Source: Treponema sp.
GTDB lineage: Bacteria; Spirochaetota; Spirochaetia; Treponematales; Breznakiellaceae
DNA length: 27,535 nt
Direction: 5' to 3'
Assembly (NCBI GenBank): GCA_031277045.1
Contig: JAISLX010000179.1
Location: forward strand, 1 to 27,535
Within the stretch, counting starts at the first letter, position 1. Each line of letters starts with the position of its first letter. A program made the translations under genes and the position numbers. Positions 16,948 through 26,400 of this stretch are shown in pieces. Below the pieces are notes generated by a model, which saw nothing but the letters and a program-made list of their open reading frames with translations, made no database searches and was not told the DNA's origin.

Positions 16948-17895
16948 TTAATATTGTAATACCCGAAACGCTGACCGCGCAAGGAAAAACGTTACGCAAA
17001 CAAAAATCCAATGATCCGCCAGTAACCGCGCCGCCCTTTCCGCCTCTCCTTTGTCCGTAAAAACCCCAAAACACGTGGAACCGGCCCCGGACAAACCGGC
17101 AAAACCGGCGCCCAAATTCCGCAGCGCGGAAATGATACGCTGGTACGCCGCATCTTCTTCGGACCCAAAGACCGGAAGAAAATCATTCCAAAACGGCCAA
17201 TCGCCGGGCCCGGCGTCCAGGGCTTTAATAAGCGCCCGCCGGCCCGGCCCCGTGTTTCCGCCCGCCGCGCCGCGCCGCGCATCCAGGCGGCGGAAAGCCT
17301 CACCGGTGGGACTGGAAAACCCGGGATTCACCAGAACTACCGGCCAGGGCCGGGATACTTCCAACGGAACGATCCGCTCCCCCCGGCCGCTTACCCAGGC
17401 CGCCCCGCCCCGGCCAAGCCCCGCGGACCCGTCCCGCCCCGGCGCGTCCGCCAGGAAAAAGGGAACATCGCTGCCCAAACACAGGGCCATATCCCGCAGC
17501 TCCGCCGGGGAAAGGCCGGTCCCCGCCAGCAGATCCAGGGCCCCCAAAGCCGCCGCGGCGTTAGAGGAACCTCCCCCCAAACCGCCCCCCAGGGGGACGC
17601 GCTTTTCCAGGCTTACCCGTATGCCCCGGTCAAAACCGGTACGCTGCCTGAACAAGGATACCGCCCGGTAAACAATGTTCTCCTCCGGCGAAACCGGAAC
17701 ATCGCCCCACGAAAGCGCGGAATTGAGGAAAACCTCGCAAACCCCGTTTTTTTCCAGAACCTCAAAACCCAGAGTATCGCCAAAATCCAAAACTTGGAAG
17801 ATGCTTTCCAGATCGTGATAGCCGTCGGCCCGGCGCCCCATCACCGAAAGGTGCAGATTGATCTTACAGGGGGAAGGAACCTTGATCCGAAACAT
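16948..17895 (-). CDS. ispE: 4-diphosphocytidyl-2-C-methyl-D-erythritol kinase IspE
   Basis: 315 residues. IspE phosphorylates CDP-methylerythritol in the MEP route to isoprenoids. It is a GHMP kinase: the N-terminal PSPCKINLHL holds the catalytic Lys11, the ATP loop PLGGGLGGGSSNAAAA lies near 101-116, and LGSDVPFF carries the catalytic Asp143. The C-terminal GLSGAGSTCFGVF is motif III. The ATG at 17895 gives the usual family N-terminus. The frame is open upstream to 18063, but that part reads as Arg/Phe-rich nonsense and contains the promoter. No good Shine-Dalgarno exists, and the -10 box ends only 10 bases before ATG, so the transcript would be leaderless or nearly so. spoVG follows closely. 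Confidence 0.96.
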   Translation of the reverse strand: MFRIKVPSPCKINLHLSVMGRRADGYHDLESIFQVLDFGDTLGFEVLEKNGVCEVFLNSALSWGDVPVSPEENIVYRAVSLFRQRTGFDRGIRVSLEKRVPLGGGLGGGSSNAAAALGALDLLAGTGLSPAELRDMALCLGSDVPFFLADAPGRDGSAGLGRGGAAWVSGRGERIVPLEVSRPWPVVLVNPGFSSPTGEAFRRLDARRGAAGGNTGPGRRALIKALDAGPGDWPFWNDFLPVFGSEEDAAYQRIISALRNLGAGFAGLSGAGSTCFGVFTDKGEAERAARLLADHWIFVCVTFFLARSAFRVLQY

Positions 17896-17905
17896 CGTCC
17901 GGATT

Positions 17906-17934
17906 CTTATAATAAAAAACACGCTTCCTGTAAA
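17906..17934 (-). promoter_or_regulatory. Sigma-70-type promoter of ispE-spoVG
   Basis: On the minus strand: TTTACA (17929-17934), 17-base spacer, TATAAG (17906-17911). Both boxes match consensus at five of six positions. The predicted start of transcription is about 3-5 bases before the ispE ATG. Confidence 0.65.
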
Positions 17935-17971
17935 GTACGAAAACCGGGCGCGGGACCGCGAAACCACTCGG

Positions 17972-18006
17972 GCTTTCCCCAAAACCCGGCTGATTTTGGG
18001 GAAAGC
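17972..18006. repeat. Perfect 13-bp inverted repeat between divergent promoters
   Basis: GCTTTCCCCAAAA (17972-17984) and its exact complement (17994-18006) flank a 9-base loop. It has no T-run and lies midway between the ispE promoter and the rightward promoter at 18030. It could be an operator or an early-transcript hairpin; function unknown. Confidence 0.7.
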
Positions 18007-18029
18007 TTTATCAAAAAAGCGAAAACCAG

Positions 18030-18058
18030 TTGACAGATACTTAAAGTCTCCCTTATGT
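18030..18058 (+). promoter_or_regulatory. Promoter of the acidic-tail protein gene
   Basis: Consensus TTGACA (18030-18035), 17-base spacer, TTATGT (18053-18058). Transcription would begin near 18065 and leave a leader of about 95 bases before the ATG at 18159. Confidence 0.55.
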
Positions 18059-18158
18059 TTCAAGAAATATCATTGAGGATAAGGAAAAACTGTAGTTTTA
18101 AGGGAGCATAGGGCCTCTTGCGCAGTCAGACCTGTCCAAAAGCAAACCGGAGAAGCAC

Positions 18159-18494
18159 ATGAATACCCAAAGAATTTTTGCCAATGAGATGGAGGCGCTT
18201 TGCCTGATGCCCGTCAGCGGTCCGTTCGACAGCATGGGGAATTCCGGTACGCCGGAACCGGTCGAATGGCGGCCCGCCGGCGCGGAACCGTTCGTAATGG
18301 GCGGGTTGACGCCGGATCAAGGGGGGGAGCGTTTTTCTTTCCCCCGCCTGGCCCTTGACGACGAAGATATTGAAGACGAGGAAGACAGTTTTGACGATAT
18401 GGAAGAGGACTTCGACGACGATTTTGACGATGATGAAGACGACGATTTTGATTACGATGATGATGCGGACTACGACGACGATATTGAGGAGTAA
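18159..18494 (+). CDS. Small protein with extremely acidic Asp/Glu tail, unknown function
   Basis: 111 residues. Residues 1-65 are ordinary (MNTQRIFANEMEALCLMPVS...), without signal peptide or membrane segment. Residues about 67-111 are almost pure acid: 34 of the last 45 are Asp or Glu, interrupted mainly by single Phe or Tyr residues (DFDDDFDDDEDDDFDYDDD). The ATG has GGAGAAG 4-6 bases upstream and a consensus promoter, so it is a real gene rather than a shadow. Mixed GAC/GAT codons argue against simple replication slippage. Acidic tails of this kind mimic DNA or RNA, bind basic ribosomal or DNA-binding proteins, or bind metal, as in the RNA polymerase delta subunit; none is shown here. It is the only rightward gene in 20 kb and ends at two stacked terminators. 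Confidence 0.75.
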   Translation: MNTQRIFANEMEALCLMPVSGPFDSMGNSGTPEPVEWRPAGAEPFVMGGLTPDQGGERFSFPRLALDDEDIEDEEDSFDDMEEDFDDDFDDDEDDDFDYDDDADYDDDIEE

Positions 18495-18568
18495 GCTCTT
18501 TCCGATCCGCGCGAACCGGAAGCCGGCCGAACCCCGGCGGTTTGCCGCGCTTCGCGCATAAGACCACA

Positions 18569-18593
18569 AAAAACCGGCTTTCAACCGGTTTTT
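18569..18593 (+). terminator. Bidirectional terminator 1 after the acidic-tail gene
   Basis: A perfect 9-bp stem (18569-18577 with 18585-18593) has A5 on one edge and T5 on the other. It lies 74 bases after the acidic-tail stop, between convergent genes. Confidence 0.75.
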
Positions 18594-18640
18594 ACCCCGC
18601 AAAGTGCCGGGAGTTTGCTGCGCTTCGCGCGTAAAACCCC

Positions 18641-18663
18641 AAAATCGCCGGTTAGGCGATTTT
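18641..18663 (-). terminator. Bidirectional terminator 2 between acidic-tail gene and rsfS
   Basis: A perfect 9-bp stem (18641-18649 with 18655-18663, 5-base loop) has A4 and T4 edges. It can stop rsfS-operon transcripts from the right and back up terminator 1 from the left. Confidence 0.65.
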
Positions 18664-18697
18664 CTACCCTGCAAACTCCGTAAGCAGCCCAGTAACC

Positions 18698-18739
18698 GGG
18701 ATTTTTATGGCCCTTTTCGGCGAAAACCCATAAAAACCC
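18698..18739. repeat. Long hairpin after rsfS, sharing sequence with 26222-26251
   Basis: The arms pair as GGG plus TTTTTATGG with CCATAAAAA plus CCC (one bulged A). An inner stem TTTTC/GAAAA closes on a 3-base loop. The minus strand of 18718-18748 matches 26222-26251 at 27 bases with one gap, so it is a dispersed element rather than a local terminator only. Confidence 0.7.
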
Positions 18740-18756
18740 ACAAGCGCGATAGGCCG

Positions 18757-19158
18757 CTAGGGGAAAATACGCGGAGCGGCGATCCAGAGCCGCTCCAGTT
18801 CATAAAAACTCCGGGCCCGCCCGGACATCAGGTGGACCACAACGGTTCCCAGGTCGGTAAGCCGCCAGTCGTCTTCCGCGGCAAAGCGGGACCGGGGGGA
18901 GCGCCGCAGAATCTCCATGTCCTGTTCCCGGCAAAAATCCTTAATGTGGCGTTCCAGGCCCCGCAGATGGGAAAGGCTGGCGGCGGTGGCAATGACAAAG
19001 TAGCTGGTCCAACTGTTACATTCCAGCAAATCCAGAACCACCACATCCTGGGCCCGGTGATCGCGGAGCAGAGCCCCCAGCGAAAGGGCCATGTCCCGTG
19101 AATCCATAGGCGAACTTTTGCCGGCAAACTGTTCATCCGTCCGTAACATAACGTCCAT
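18757..19158 (-). CDS. rsfS: Ribosomal silencing factor RsfS
   Basis: About 133 residues. RsfS binds uL14 on the large subunit and blocks subunit joining when nutrients are short. Family signs: KAQDV-like HRAQDVVVLDLLECNSWTSYFVIATA, then HLRGLERHIKDF, and DDWRLTDLGTVVVHLM near the end. The ATG at 19158 has AGGGA 5 bases upstream and overlaps the LCP-gene stop by about 26 bases. A TTG one codon earlier is less likely. It is the last gene of the bL21 operon. NadD-family and RsfS genes are often neighbours, as here. Confidence 0.93.
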   Translation of the reverse strand: MDVMLRTDEQFAGKSSPMDSRDMALSLGALLRDHRAQDVVVLDLLECNSWTSYFVIATAASLSHLRGLERHIKDFCREQDMEILRRSPRSRFAAEDDWRLTDLGTVVVHLMSGRARSFYELERLWIAAPRIFP

Positions 19159-20337
19159 CAAAATCCCTGCCTATGATAAGAGTAAAATCGGACCGGTACT
19201 CAAAATTCCTGAGTCCTAACTCGGTTTCCGGGTTTTCATCAAAGGGAGTCTCGGCGCGGATATTCCGGCACCGGATAATCTCCCCAAAGGCTTCCGCGGC
19301 ATCCGTCAAGCCAGAGCGGTCCACGATTTCCGAAAACTCATAATCGCTGTCCACATTGCCTATGGAGATAACATCATAGCCAAAACCCCGCAAAAGTTCC
19401 GCCGTGCGCGCGGCCAGGCCGTTGATATTGGTGCCGTTCAGCACTTCCACCGTAAAAATCCGTTCCGAAAGGGAACCTTCAGCCTGCCGGGTAATCGCCC
19501 CCAGGGTCTGACTGACGATCTGTTTGATAAGATTTCCGTCCCAGGAGGGCAGCAGCAGGGTTTGCCCGGAAATTTCCCGGATAGTCCCCCCCACAGACTG
19601 GATATTGGTTCGATCCGTGTCGATAAGGGCAAATTCACCCAGGATTCTGAGCCAGGTCCGCCGGTTTATGTTGGTAGAAAACAGACTCTGAAAGAGGTTG
19701 TTGACATGAGGATTGGAGATTTGATCCCACGCCTCCCCCAGACGCTTGATAAAGCCCAGAAAAAAACGCTGCCGGCGGAACGAGACCATCTCCTGGTTCT
19801 CTTCCGGCAGTTCATAGGTAACATAGTCAAGGGCCTTGTTCCCGTCCAGACGGACCAGGCCCGCCGGGAACAGGATGGGGGGGCTGGTGTACAGCTCTAC
19901 CGGGGAAGGAATGAATATTTCCACCCCTTCAAGCAGGTCCACCGCGTCTCCAAGCCGGTCTTCGCCCAGGATTATGTAAAAATTGATCTCGATTCCCAGG
20001 AGATCCTCGATCTCATTCTCAAAATCCCCGATTTTTTGCCGGTCATAGAGGGTATCGATCCGGTCTACGCGGTTGATCTGCCGGATAATAAGCCCCAAAT
20101 CGCGGGGAATGTCGAAGATCGCCGCCCGCCTTGTAGCAGGATAGTACATAAGAACAAAAGAACTGAGGGGTTTGCCGTCTTTTTCCAGCACAAACAGGGT
20201 GTTGATGACCCGGTCCCCGGAAAGAGCGTCTTCTATCGGGTCGGTCCGCAGGGAAAAGGCGATAAAAATACCCCCCGCGACCAGGGAGATAAGTATAACG
20301 GCCAGGAGGAAACCGCTGGCGTTTATCCGCGGCCTTC

Positions 20338-20341
<4 letters not shown>
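19133..20341 (-). CDS. LytR-CpsA-Psr (LCP) family membrane protein with LytR_C domain
   Basis: About 402 residues: a short basic cytoplasmic start, one membrane segment (about 9-31), an LCP-like domain (about 50-220, with FDIPRDLGLII, the Arg-rich RQINRVDRIDTLYD, DAVDLLEGVEIFIP and SFRRQRFFLGFI), and a C-terminal LytR_C domain (TVEVLNGTNINGLAARTAELLRGFGYDV). LCP enzymes attach glycopolymers to the cell wall. Spirochaetes lack wall teichoic acids, so the acceptor or substrate here is unknown. I chose the GTG at 20341 because it overlaps the preceding stop as GTGA. The frame extends to 20392, but the extra 17 residues would overlap nadD/yqeK. The gene sits between nadD/yqeK and rsfS, which suggests co-regulation with growth and ribosome genes. 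Confidence 0.85.
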
Positions 20342-22526
<2,185 letters not shown>

Positions 22527-22587
22527 TCAAAAAACCGGGTACACAACCGGCCGGACCGGAACCCGAACAGGGCCGCCGAACCGTCCC

Positions 22588-22842
22588 CTATTCCGCGACA
22601 ACAACCGAAGCCAGCTTCCGGCCCCGGCGCCGGGTAAAACTGACCGTCCCGTCTTTGAGGGCGAACAAGGTATAATCCCCGCCGCAGCCCACATTGCTGC
22701 CGGGGTGAATCCTGGTTCCCCGCTGACGGACAATAATTGTCCCGGCCCGTACCAAAGTCCCCCCCGAAGCCTTAATGCCAAGGTACTGGGGATTGGAATC
22801 CCGTCCGTTTTTCGCGCCGCTGCCGCCCCGTTTGCGAGCCAT
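22588..22842 (-). CDS. rpmA: 50S ribosomal protein bL27
   Basis: 84 residues, usual length, with [18 protein letters not shown] then [10 protein letters not shown] and [21 protein letters not shown]. Its N-terminus reaches toward the peptidyl-transferase centre. The sequence starts MARKRGG, with no upstream cleavable extension of the Firmicutes type. The ATG has GGAGG 6 bases upstream. It directly follows the Prp-like gene. Confidence 0.98.
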   Translation of the reverse strand: MARKRGGSGAKNGRDSNPQYLGIKASGGTLVRAGTIIVRQRGTRIHPGSNVGCGGDYTLFALKDGTVSFTRRRGRKLASVVVAE

Positions 22843-22843
22843 G

Positions 22844-23206
22844 TTAATCCTCCACCGGGAAACCTGTATCCGCGGGATCCAGGTTCCGTATAGTTATACA
22901 ACAACAATTCGGATAAGTTTCCGAGACTGACCGCAGGCCCTCCACCAGAAAGGCCCCCGCCGCGGCCAAAAAATCCCGGCTTTCCGCGTCGTAATCCACT
23001 TCCATCCACAGAAGACCCCGATCCGGCGCGGCGCCCCGTAACCTGATACCCCTCCTGCCGGAAAGGGTGCGTAAGGCGCTCCGCGCCAAAACCGATACGG
23101 CGGCGCAGACAAGGTCCCCGCCTTTGCGGCCCCAGCCGGCGTGCCCTTCTACCCGGCACGACCTAAGGAGCCCGGCCCCGTCCAGGGCCACGCTGACCCG
23201 AACCAC
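22844..23206 (-). CDS. prp: Prp-like ribosomal-processing cysteine protease (YsxB/TM1457 family)
   Basis: 120 residues between bL21 and bL27, the standard place for this family. The catalytic pair is present: His22 in GHAGWG and Cys34 in [13 protein letters not shown]. In Firmicutes, Prp removes an N-terminal peptide from bL27. Here the neighbouring bL27 has no such peptide, so the substrate must differ or the role must be non-proteolytic. The start is GTG at 23206, 3 bases after the bL21 stop; the ribosome site is poor, suggesting coupling. Confidence 0.9.
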   Translation of the reverse strand: MVRVSVALDGAGLLRSCRVEGHAGWGRKGGDLVCAAVSVLARSALRTLSGRRGIRLRGAAPDRGLLWMEVDYDAESRDFLAAAGAFLVEGLRSVSETYPNCCCITIRNLDPADTGFPVED

Positions 23207-23209
23207 GGC

Positions 23210-23527
23210 CTACAGCCCGGCAATATCCCCAATTTTAATAATTGAGTAACGCTGGCGGTGCCCCTGCTTGCGGCGGTAATCTTTTTTCGGTTTATATTTA
23301 AAAACGATGATCTTGGGGTCCCTCCCGTGGGATTGTACCGTAGCGCTTACCGTTACGCCCCCCACATAGGGAGTCCCCACCGTTACCGGACCCCCCTCGC
23401 CGGAAACCAGCAGCACCGTATCAATATCCAGGCTGGAACCCGGTTCGGCGTCCACCTTGTCAACCTTAAGCAGGGCGCCTTTTTCGGCCTTGTACTGTTT
23501 ACCCTTGAATTCCATCAGTGCGTACAT
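23210..23527 (-). CDS. rplU: 50S ribosomal protein bL21
   Basis: 105 residues with MYALMEFKGKQYKAEKG, VSATVQSHGRDPKIIVFKYK and PKKDYRRKQGHRQRY, all diagnostic. I chose the ATG at 23527 because it gives the family N-terminus and has AAGGA 9 bases upstream. The frame is open upstream to 23641, but that part contains the promoter and leader. It is the first gene of the operon. The leader of about 55 bases contains a CCCCA/TGGGG stem (about 23546-23575) that could serve autogenous control; that is inference. Confidence 0.97.
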   Translation of the reverse strand: MYALMEFKGKQYKAEKGALLKVDKVDAEPGSSLDIDTVLLVSGEGGPVTVGTPYVGGVTVSATVQSHGRDPKIIVFKYKPKKDYRRKQGHRQRYSIIKIGDIAGL

Positions 23528-23590
23528 GCTCTTATCCTTGGGAAAAAATGGTAAAACCCCACAATCTAAAATTTGGGGAAAACCTTGAAA

Positions 23591-23620
23591 TTTATACCCG
23601 GTTTCAGGCGGCTTGATCAA
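23591..23620 (-). promoter_or_regulatory. Promoter of the rplU-prp-rpmA-obg-nadD/yqeK-lytR-rsfS operon
   Basis: On the minus strand: TTGATC (23615-23620), 18-base spacer, TATAAA (23591-23596). It lies about 64 bases upstream of the bL21 ATG, in the only substantial gap between the DUF5312-like gene and the operon. The rest of the gap (23621-23751) holds no gene. Confidence 0.6.
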
Positions 23621-23751
23621 GTACCCGGACAGGACGGGCACATACTACGCCGCCGCGGGCAGGAAAAACCGGGAGCAAAACGCCTGCCGCAACCCCCAGG
23701 CCCGTCGAAGACGCCGCCAAAGCTTTGGGCCGGGATCTGCGGCGGGGTTCT

Positions 23752-25275
23752 TCATTCGGTGCTGGTAAGGATCCGTTGAATCCGCAGGTAGTGGTAGATT
23801 CGCTTGTAAGCCAGAACAAGGCACTGGACCAGGGGCGGATCGTTTTTTTTACGCTGCAGCTCCCGGAAGTTTAGAATGGGGGCCCCGTCCTGTTCCGTGT
23901 TACACAGGATCTCCTTAAAAACCCTGCCCAGCGGGACCAGGGCTTCCGCGGTGCCGCTGAGCAGGTCCCATGCCTCCGCGTTAACCTCCTGAATAACGCG
24001 GCTCATGTACCGCAGTTGACTCTGGTTCCGGGCGGATTTTGCCAGGGCCGCGCGCAGGCTGGCGCCGTTTTGTCCGTCTTCCGACATGGACTGCTCAAAA
24101 GCCTCAAGACGGTCCGCATTGGTTGTCAACACGTGGAACAGATGGGACACCGTCTTGGCCTGTTCGCTGGAAGCCCAGAGTCCCTGGACAAGCAGCAGTT
24201 CACAGAGTTCCTGAATATCCTGCTGGAAAAAGTCCATCATAAAAGCCTTGAGATAGTTAAGGCACTGGGCGTGAACAAAGCCTTCAAGTCCTTTGGCGAC
24301 AAAAACTTCGCCGTCCTTTTCGGTGTAATACGAGAGGCGTTTAATACCGGGATCGCCAAAAAGTTCCCCCGCCAGGGCGGCCACATGGTTTTGCTTTTGG
24401 GTACGCAGGAATGTCGCGAAAGCCTCGTCCAGTTCCCGCCGGCATTCTTCCAGGTAGGCCTCGGCAATATGTTCCTGGGCGGGATAGTTTTTGAATTCCC
24501 ACTGCGTATCCTGGCTGATATGCCGGACCATGAGTTCCAGAATTGCCGAACGCCGCAGTTCCCGCAAAGCGCCGAGCAGATTGGTCCATTCATCGGGCAT
24601 TATTACGTCCGTGCCGTTTTTATAAACTTTAAGCACCTGCAGGGGCATGGTCCATTCCGAATCCAGATCAAAGGGATGGGAAATCTCCAGAAAATCTTTG
24701 ATGTTTTCCAGAATCAGTTGTCCGTGAACCGGCTTGAAATGGGGTTCGATGTTGAAATTCCGTTCCAGAATACCGGGATCAAATTTTCGCAGAAAGAAAA
24801 AGTAATCGAAACCGGCCAAATGGGCTATATAGAGTATCTTGTTGTAGCAGGAGTCTACCCGGGAAACAAAATCCCCGTCAAAGGCGCCGGCAAGGATGTC
24901 CAGATCCTCCTTGAGGAGCTGGGCCACCTCCGTGACGGGCATGCTCGCGGCCTTTTCCTCCACATACGCGGCGTTAAGCCGCTGGCGGGCGTCCAGGTGT
25001 CTCATGTCCAAAAAGGCTTCCACGGTAAGCCGCTTGAGCTGCCCGGATTTATCGGCGTCCTGTAAAAAAATCTGGGCATGGGCGAGGACCTTATAAAAAT
25101 CCCAAAAAAACCTCCCCATAGCCGGCTGGGCTTTCATCAGCCTGGGCTTATAAAAACCGGCAAGACGGTTGCCCGCGAGGTCTTTGCCAAGCCGCCTAAG
25201 CAGACGCCGGTTTTCGCGCGTGGGCTTATCCCGGCGAAAAAACGCAAGCAGTCTGCCAAGAAATCCAAAGGCCAT
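23752..25275 (-). CDS. DUF5312-like spirochaetal protein, unknown function
   Basis: 507 residues, cytoplasmic by sequence: no signal peptide and no clear membrane segment apart from an amphipathic start (MAFGFLGRLLAFFRRDKP). It is rich in helix-forming and aromatic residues (FYKPRLMKAQPAMGRFFWDFYK, YNKILYIAHLAGFDYFFFLRKF) and resembles, from memory, the spirochaete-restricted DUF5312 family. No catalytic motif is visible. The ATG at 25275 has AAAGGAC at good distance. It follows the DUF4398-like lipoprotein by 23 bases, so the two are probably one transcript and may act together at the membrane face. Confidence 0.7.
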   Translation of the reverse strand: MAFGFLGRLLAFFRRDKPTRENRRLLRRLGKDLAGNRLAGFYKPRLMKAQPAMGRFFWDFYKVLAHAQIFLQDADKSGQLKRLTVEAFLDMRHLDARQRLNAAYVEEKAASMPVTEVAQLLKEDLDILAGAFDGDFVSRVDSCYNKILYIAHLAGFDYFFFLRKFDPGILERNFNIEPHFKPVHGQLILENIKDFLEISHPFDLDSEWTMPLQVLKVYKNGTDVIMPDEWTNLLGALRELRRSAILELMVRHISQDTQWEFKNYPAQEHIAEAYLEECRRELDEAFATFLRTQKQNHVAALAGELFGDPGIKRLSYYTEKDGEVFVAKGLEGFVHAQCLNYLKAFMMDFFQQDIQELCELLLVQGLWASSEQAKTVSHLFHVLTTNADRLEAFEQSMSEDGQNGASLRAALAKSARNQSQLRYMSRVIQEVNAEAWDLLSGTAEALVPLGRVFKEILCNTEQDGAPILNFRELQRKKNDPPLVQCLVLAYKRIYHYLRIQRILTSTE

Positions 25276-25298
25276 AGGATGTCCTTTCCGTGAAATTC

Positions 25299-25916
25299 CT
25301 ATTCTTTCCGGGAACCGGAAATGACGGCCCCGGAAATTTCACTGTTAATATCGCTCAACATTCCCCTGGCGGTCCGGCTTTTGCCGATGGAATCCTGGTA
25401 GTTTTCCCCCGCCAGGCTTAGCTCCGCCTGGGCGGCAATACGCCGGGCGCCGTCATAGTCCCGATCCAGGATGTTAAAGTCCAGCGCGATGCCCTGAACG
25501 GTTTTGGCGTTTTCCAGGGATTTCCCCGTTTCTTCCAGGGAATTTTTAACCTGGTCAAGCAGGGAGGCGGCCTCCTCCCGGGCAAGGACGGCGCCGGCGC
25601 GGCCGGCGGCGATGGCCCTTTCCGCGGCGCTTATCGCCTCGGCGGCGAAACTTTTGGCTGAGCCGTAGCGTTTGGCTTCCGCCTCGGAGCGCATACTGCT
25701 TAGGGCATCGCGGGCCCTGGTCAGAATAGCGGCCGCGTATCTAACCGCGTCCGGATCGTTTTCCGCCCTGGTTACGGCGCTGGCGGCGTTCTCCATCTCC
25801 TCGACCGGGGGTTTGGCGCAGCCGCCCGCGCACAGCAGGGCGCAGAGCGACAGTCCCGCCGAAAGGCTCTTTATAAAAACGCCGGATTTTGCCGCGTTCA
25901 TCCGCGGGTTTTTCAT
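25299..25916 (-). CDS. DUF4398-like lipoprotein
   Basis: About 205 residues. A lipoprotein signal ends with LCALLCAGGC, placing the lipidated Cys at residue 33. The mature part is almost entirely helical and Ala/Glu/Arg-rich (PPVEEMENAASAVTRAEND, ILTRARDALSSMRSEAEAKR, AAEAISAAERAIAAGRA). This is the pattern of DUF4398 envelope lipoproteins, which in several Gram-negative bacteria occur beside OmpA-type proteins. I preferred the ATG at 25916, with AAGGAG 7 bases upstream, over the longer frame from 26003, which would bury the signal peptide. It is the first gene of a two-gene unit with the DUF5312-like gene. A spacer or periplasmic-scaffold role is inference. Confidence 0.8.
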   Translation of the reverse strand: MKNPRMNAAKSGVFIKSLSAGLSLCALLCAGGCAKPPVEEMENAASAVTRAENDPDAVRYAAAILTRARDALSSMRSEAEAKRYGSAKSFAAEAISAAERAIAAGRAGAVLAREEAASLLDQVKNSLEETGKSLENAKTVQGIALDFNILDRDYDGARRIAAQAELSLAGENYQDSIGKSRTARGMLSDINSEISGAVISGSRKE

Positions 25917-25996
25917 GGCATGTCTCCTTGAACCTGGAAAGCCGGGCCCATACCCGGCTTGCCGGAAAATTCGCCGGTTCCTGAACATGTGAGCCT

Positions 25997-26023
25997 GTTC
26001 CAAAACCCGGCCGGTTTTGGAAC
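25997..26023. repeat. Perfect 11-bp inverted repeat
   Basis: GTTCCAAAACC (25997-26007) and GGTTTTGGAAC (26013-26023) flank a 5-base loop. There is no T-run. It lies about 80 bases upstream of the lipoprotein gene start and resembles the CCAAAACCCGG palindrome at 17972-18006. Confidence 0.65.
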
Positions 26024-26229
26024 CGCTTCATGCGGCGGCACGATTTTCGGATCGGGGTATGGCCCCAGGAAACCGCGCTGGTTCGCGGGGAGCGTACAAT
26101 AAATTTCCTCCCCGGTAAAGAACCCGGGGGATTGGCGCCGGGTCCCGCGCACGGCAGGCAGTACGCCTTTTTTATCATCGGACGCCGCGCCCGGTTATAC
26201 AACGGTATTCCGGCAGCTTTCCGCGCCTG

Positions 26230-26295
26230 TGGATTTTTATGGTTTTCGCTGCCGGTTGGCGCGGCGGCGCCGGTAAAACCACTGGTAAAAATCCA
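26230..26295. repeat. Structured element with two-part outer stem, sharing sequence with 18718-18748
   Basis: TGGATTTTT (26230-26238) pairs with 26287-26295, and TGGTTTT (26240-26246) with 26275-26281, enclosing a GC-rich core that can fold further. Its left edge (26222-26251) is the second copy of the sequence inside the hairpin after rsfS. Confidence 0.65.
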
Positions 26296-26327
26296 GCCGG
26301 ATTTTGGACCGCCGTTATTCGCAAAGT

Positions 26328-26398
26328 CTGGTTTAATACACCGGAGCTTGCTCCGGCTCAAACAAGGCAACGCTTTCAAAAATTTGGTATTAAACCAG
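26328..26398. repeat. Structured element: 12-bp outer stem over a CCGGAGC/GCTCCGG hairpin
   Basis: CTGGTTTAATAC (26328-26339) pairs perfectly with GTATTAAACCAG (26387-26398). Inside lie the 7-bp hairpin at 26341-26356 with a TT loop and a weaker AAGGCAACGCTT region. Confidence 0.75.
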
Positions 26399-26400
26399 AC

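Larger units (their letters stand above)
18541..18675. repeat. Tandem pair of about 62-base structured repeats
   Basis: Copy a is 18541-18603 and copy b 18614-18675. Each runs TTTGC, a GCGCTTCGCGC mini-hairpin, TAA-ACC, a 9-bp terminator-like hairpin, then TACCC-GCAAA. The larger hairpins differ in sequence (AAAAACCGG/CCGGTTTTT versus AAAATCGCC/GGCGATTTT) yet both remain perfectly paired. In copy b the edges also pair as an outer stem GGAGTTTGC/GCAAACTCC, making a three-way junction. Confidence 0.75.

Noticed and set aside
18126..18674. Leftward frame with an Ile/Val-rich hydrophobic stretch that mimics a membrane protein
   Set aside because: It is the exact antisense of the Asp-rich codons (GAC/GAT reads as Val/Ile on the other strand) of the acidic-tail gene, which has a promoter and ribosome site.
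18541..18675. CRISPR-like array
   Set aside because: Only two copies, each a structured unit with a short 10-base separation, no spacer pattern and no cas genes.
25741..26379. Leftward frame of 212 codons overlapping the lipoprotein gene start
   Set aside because: It runs out of frame through the lipoprotein gene and the structured repeats; no ribosome site or family pattern.
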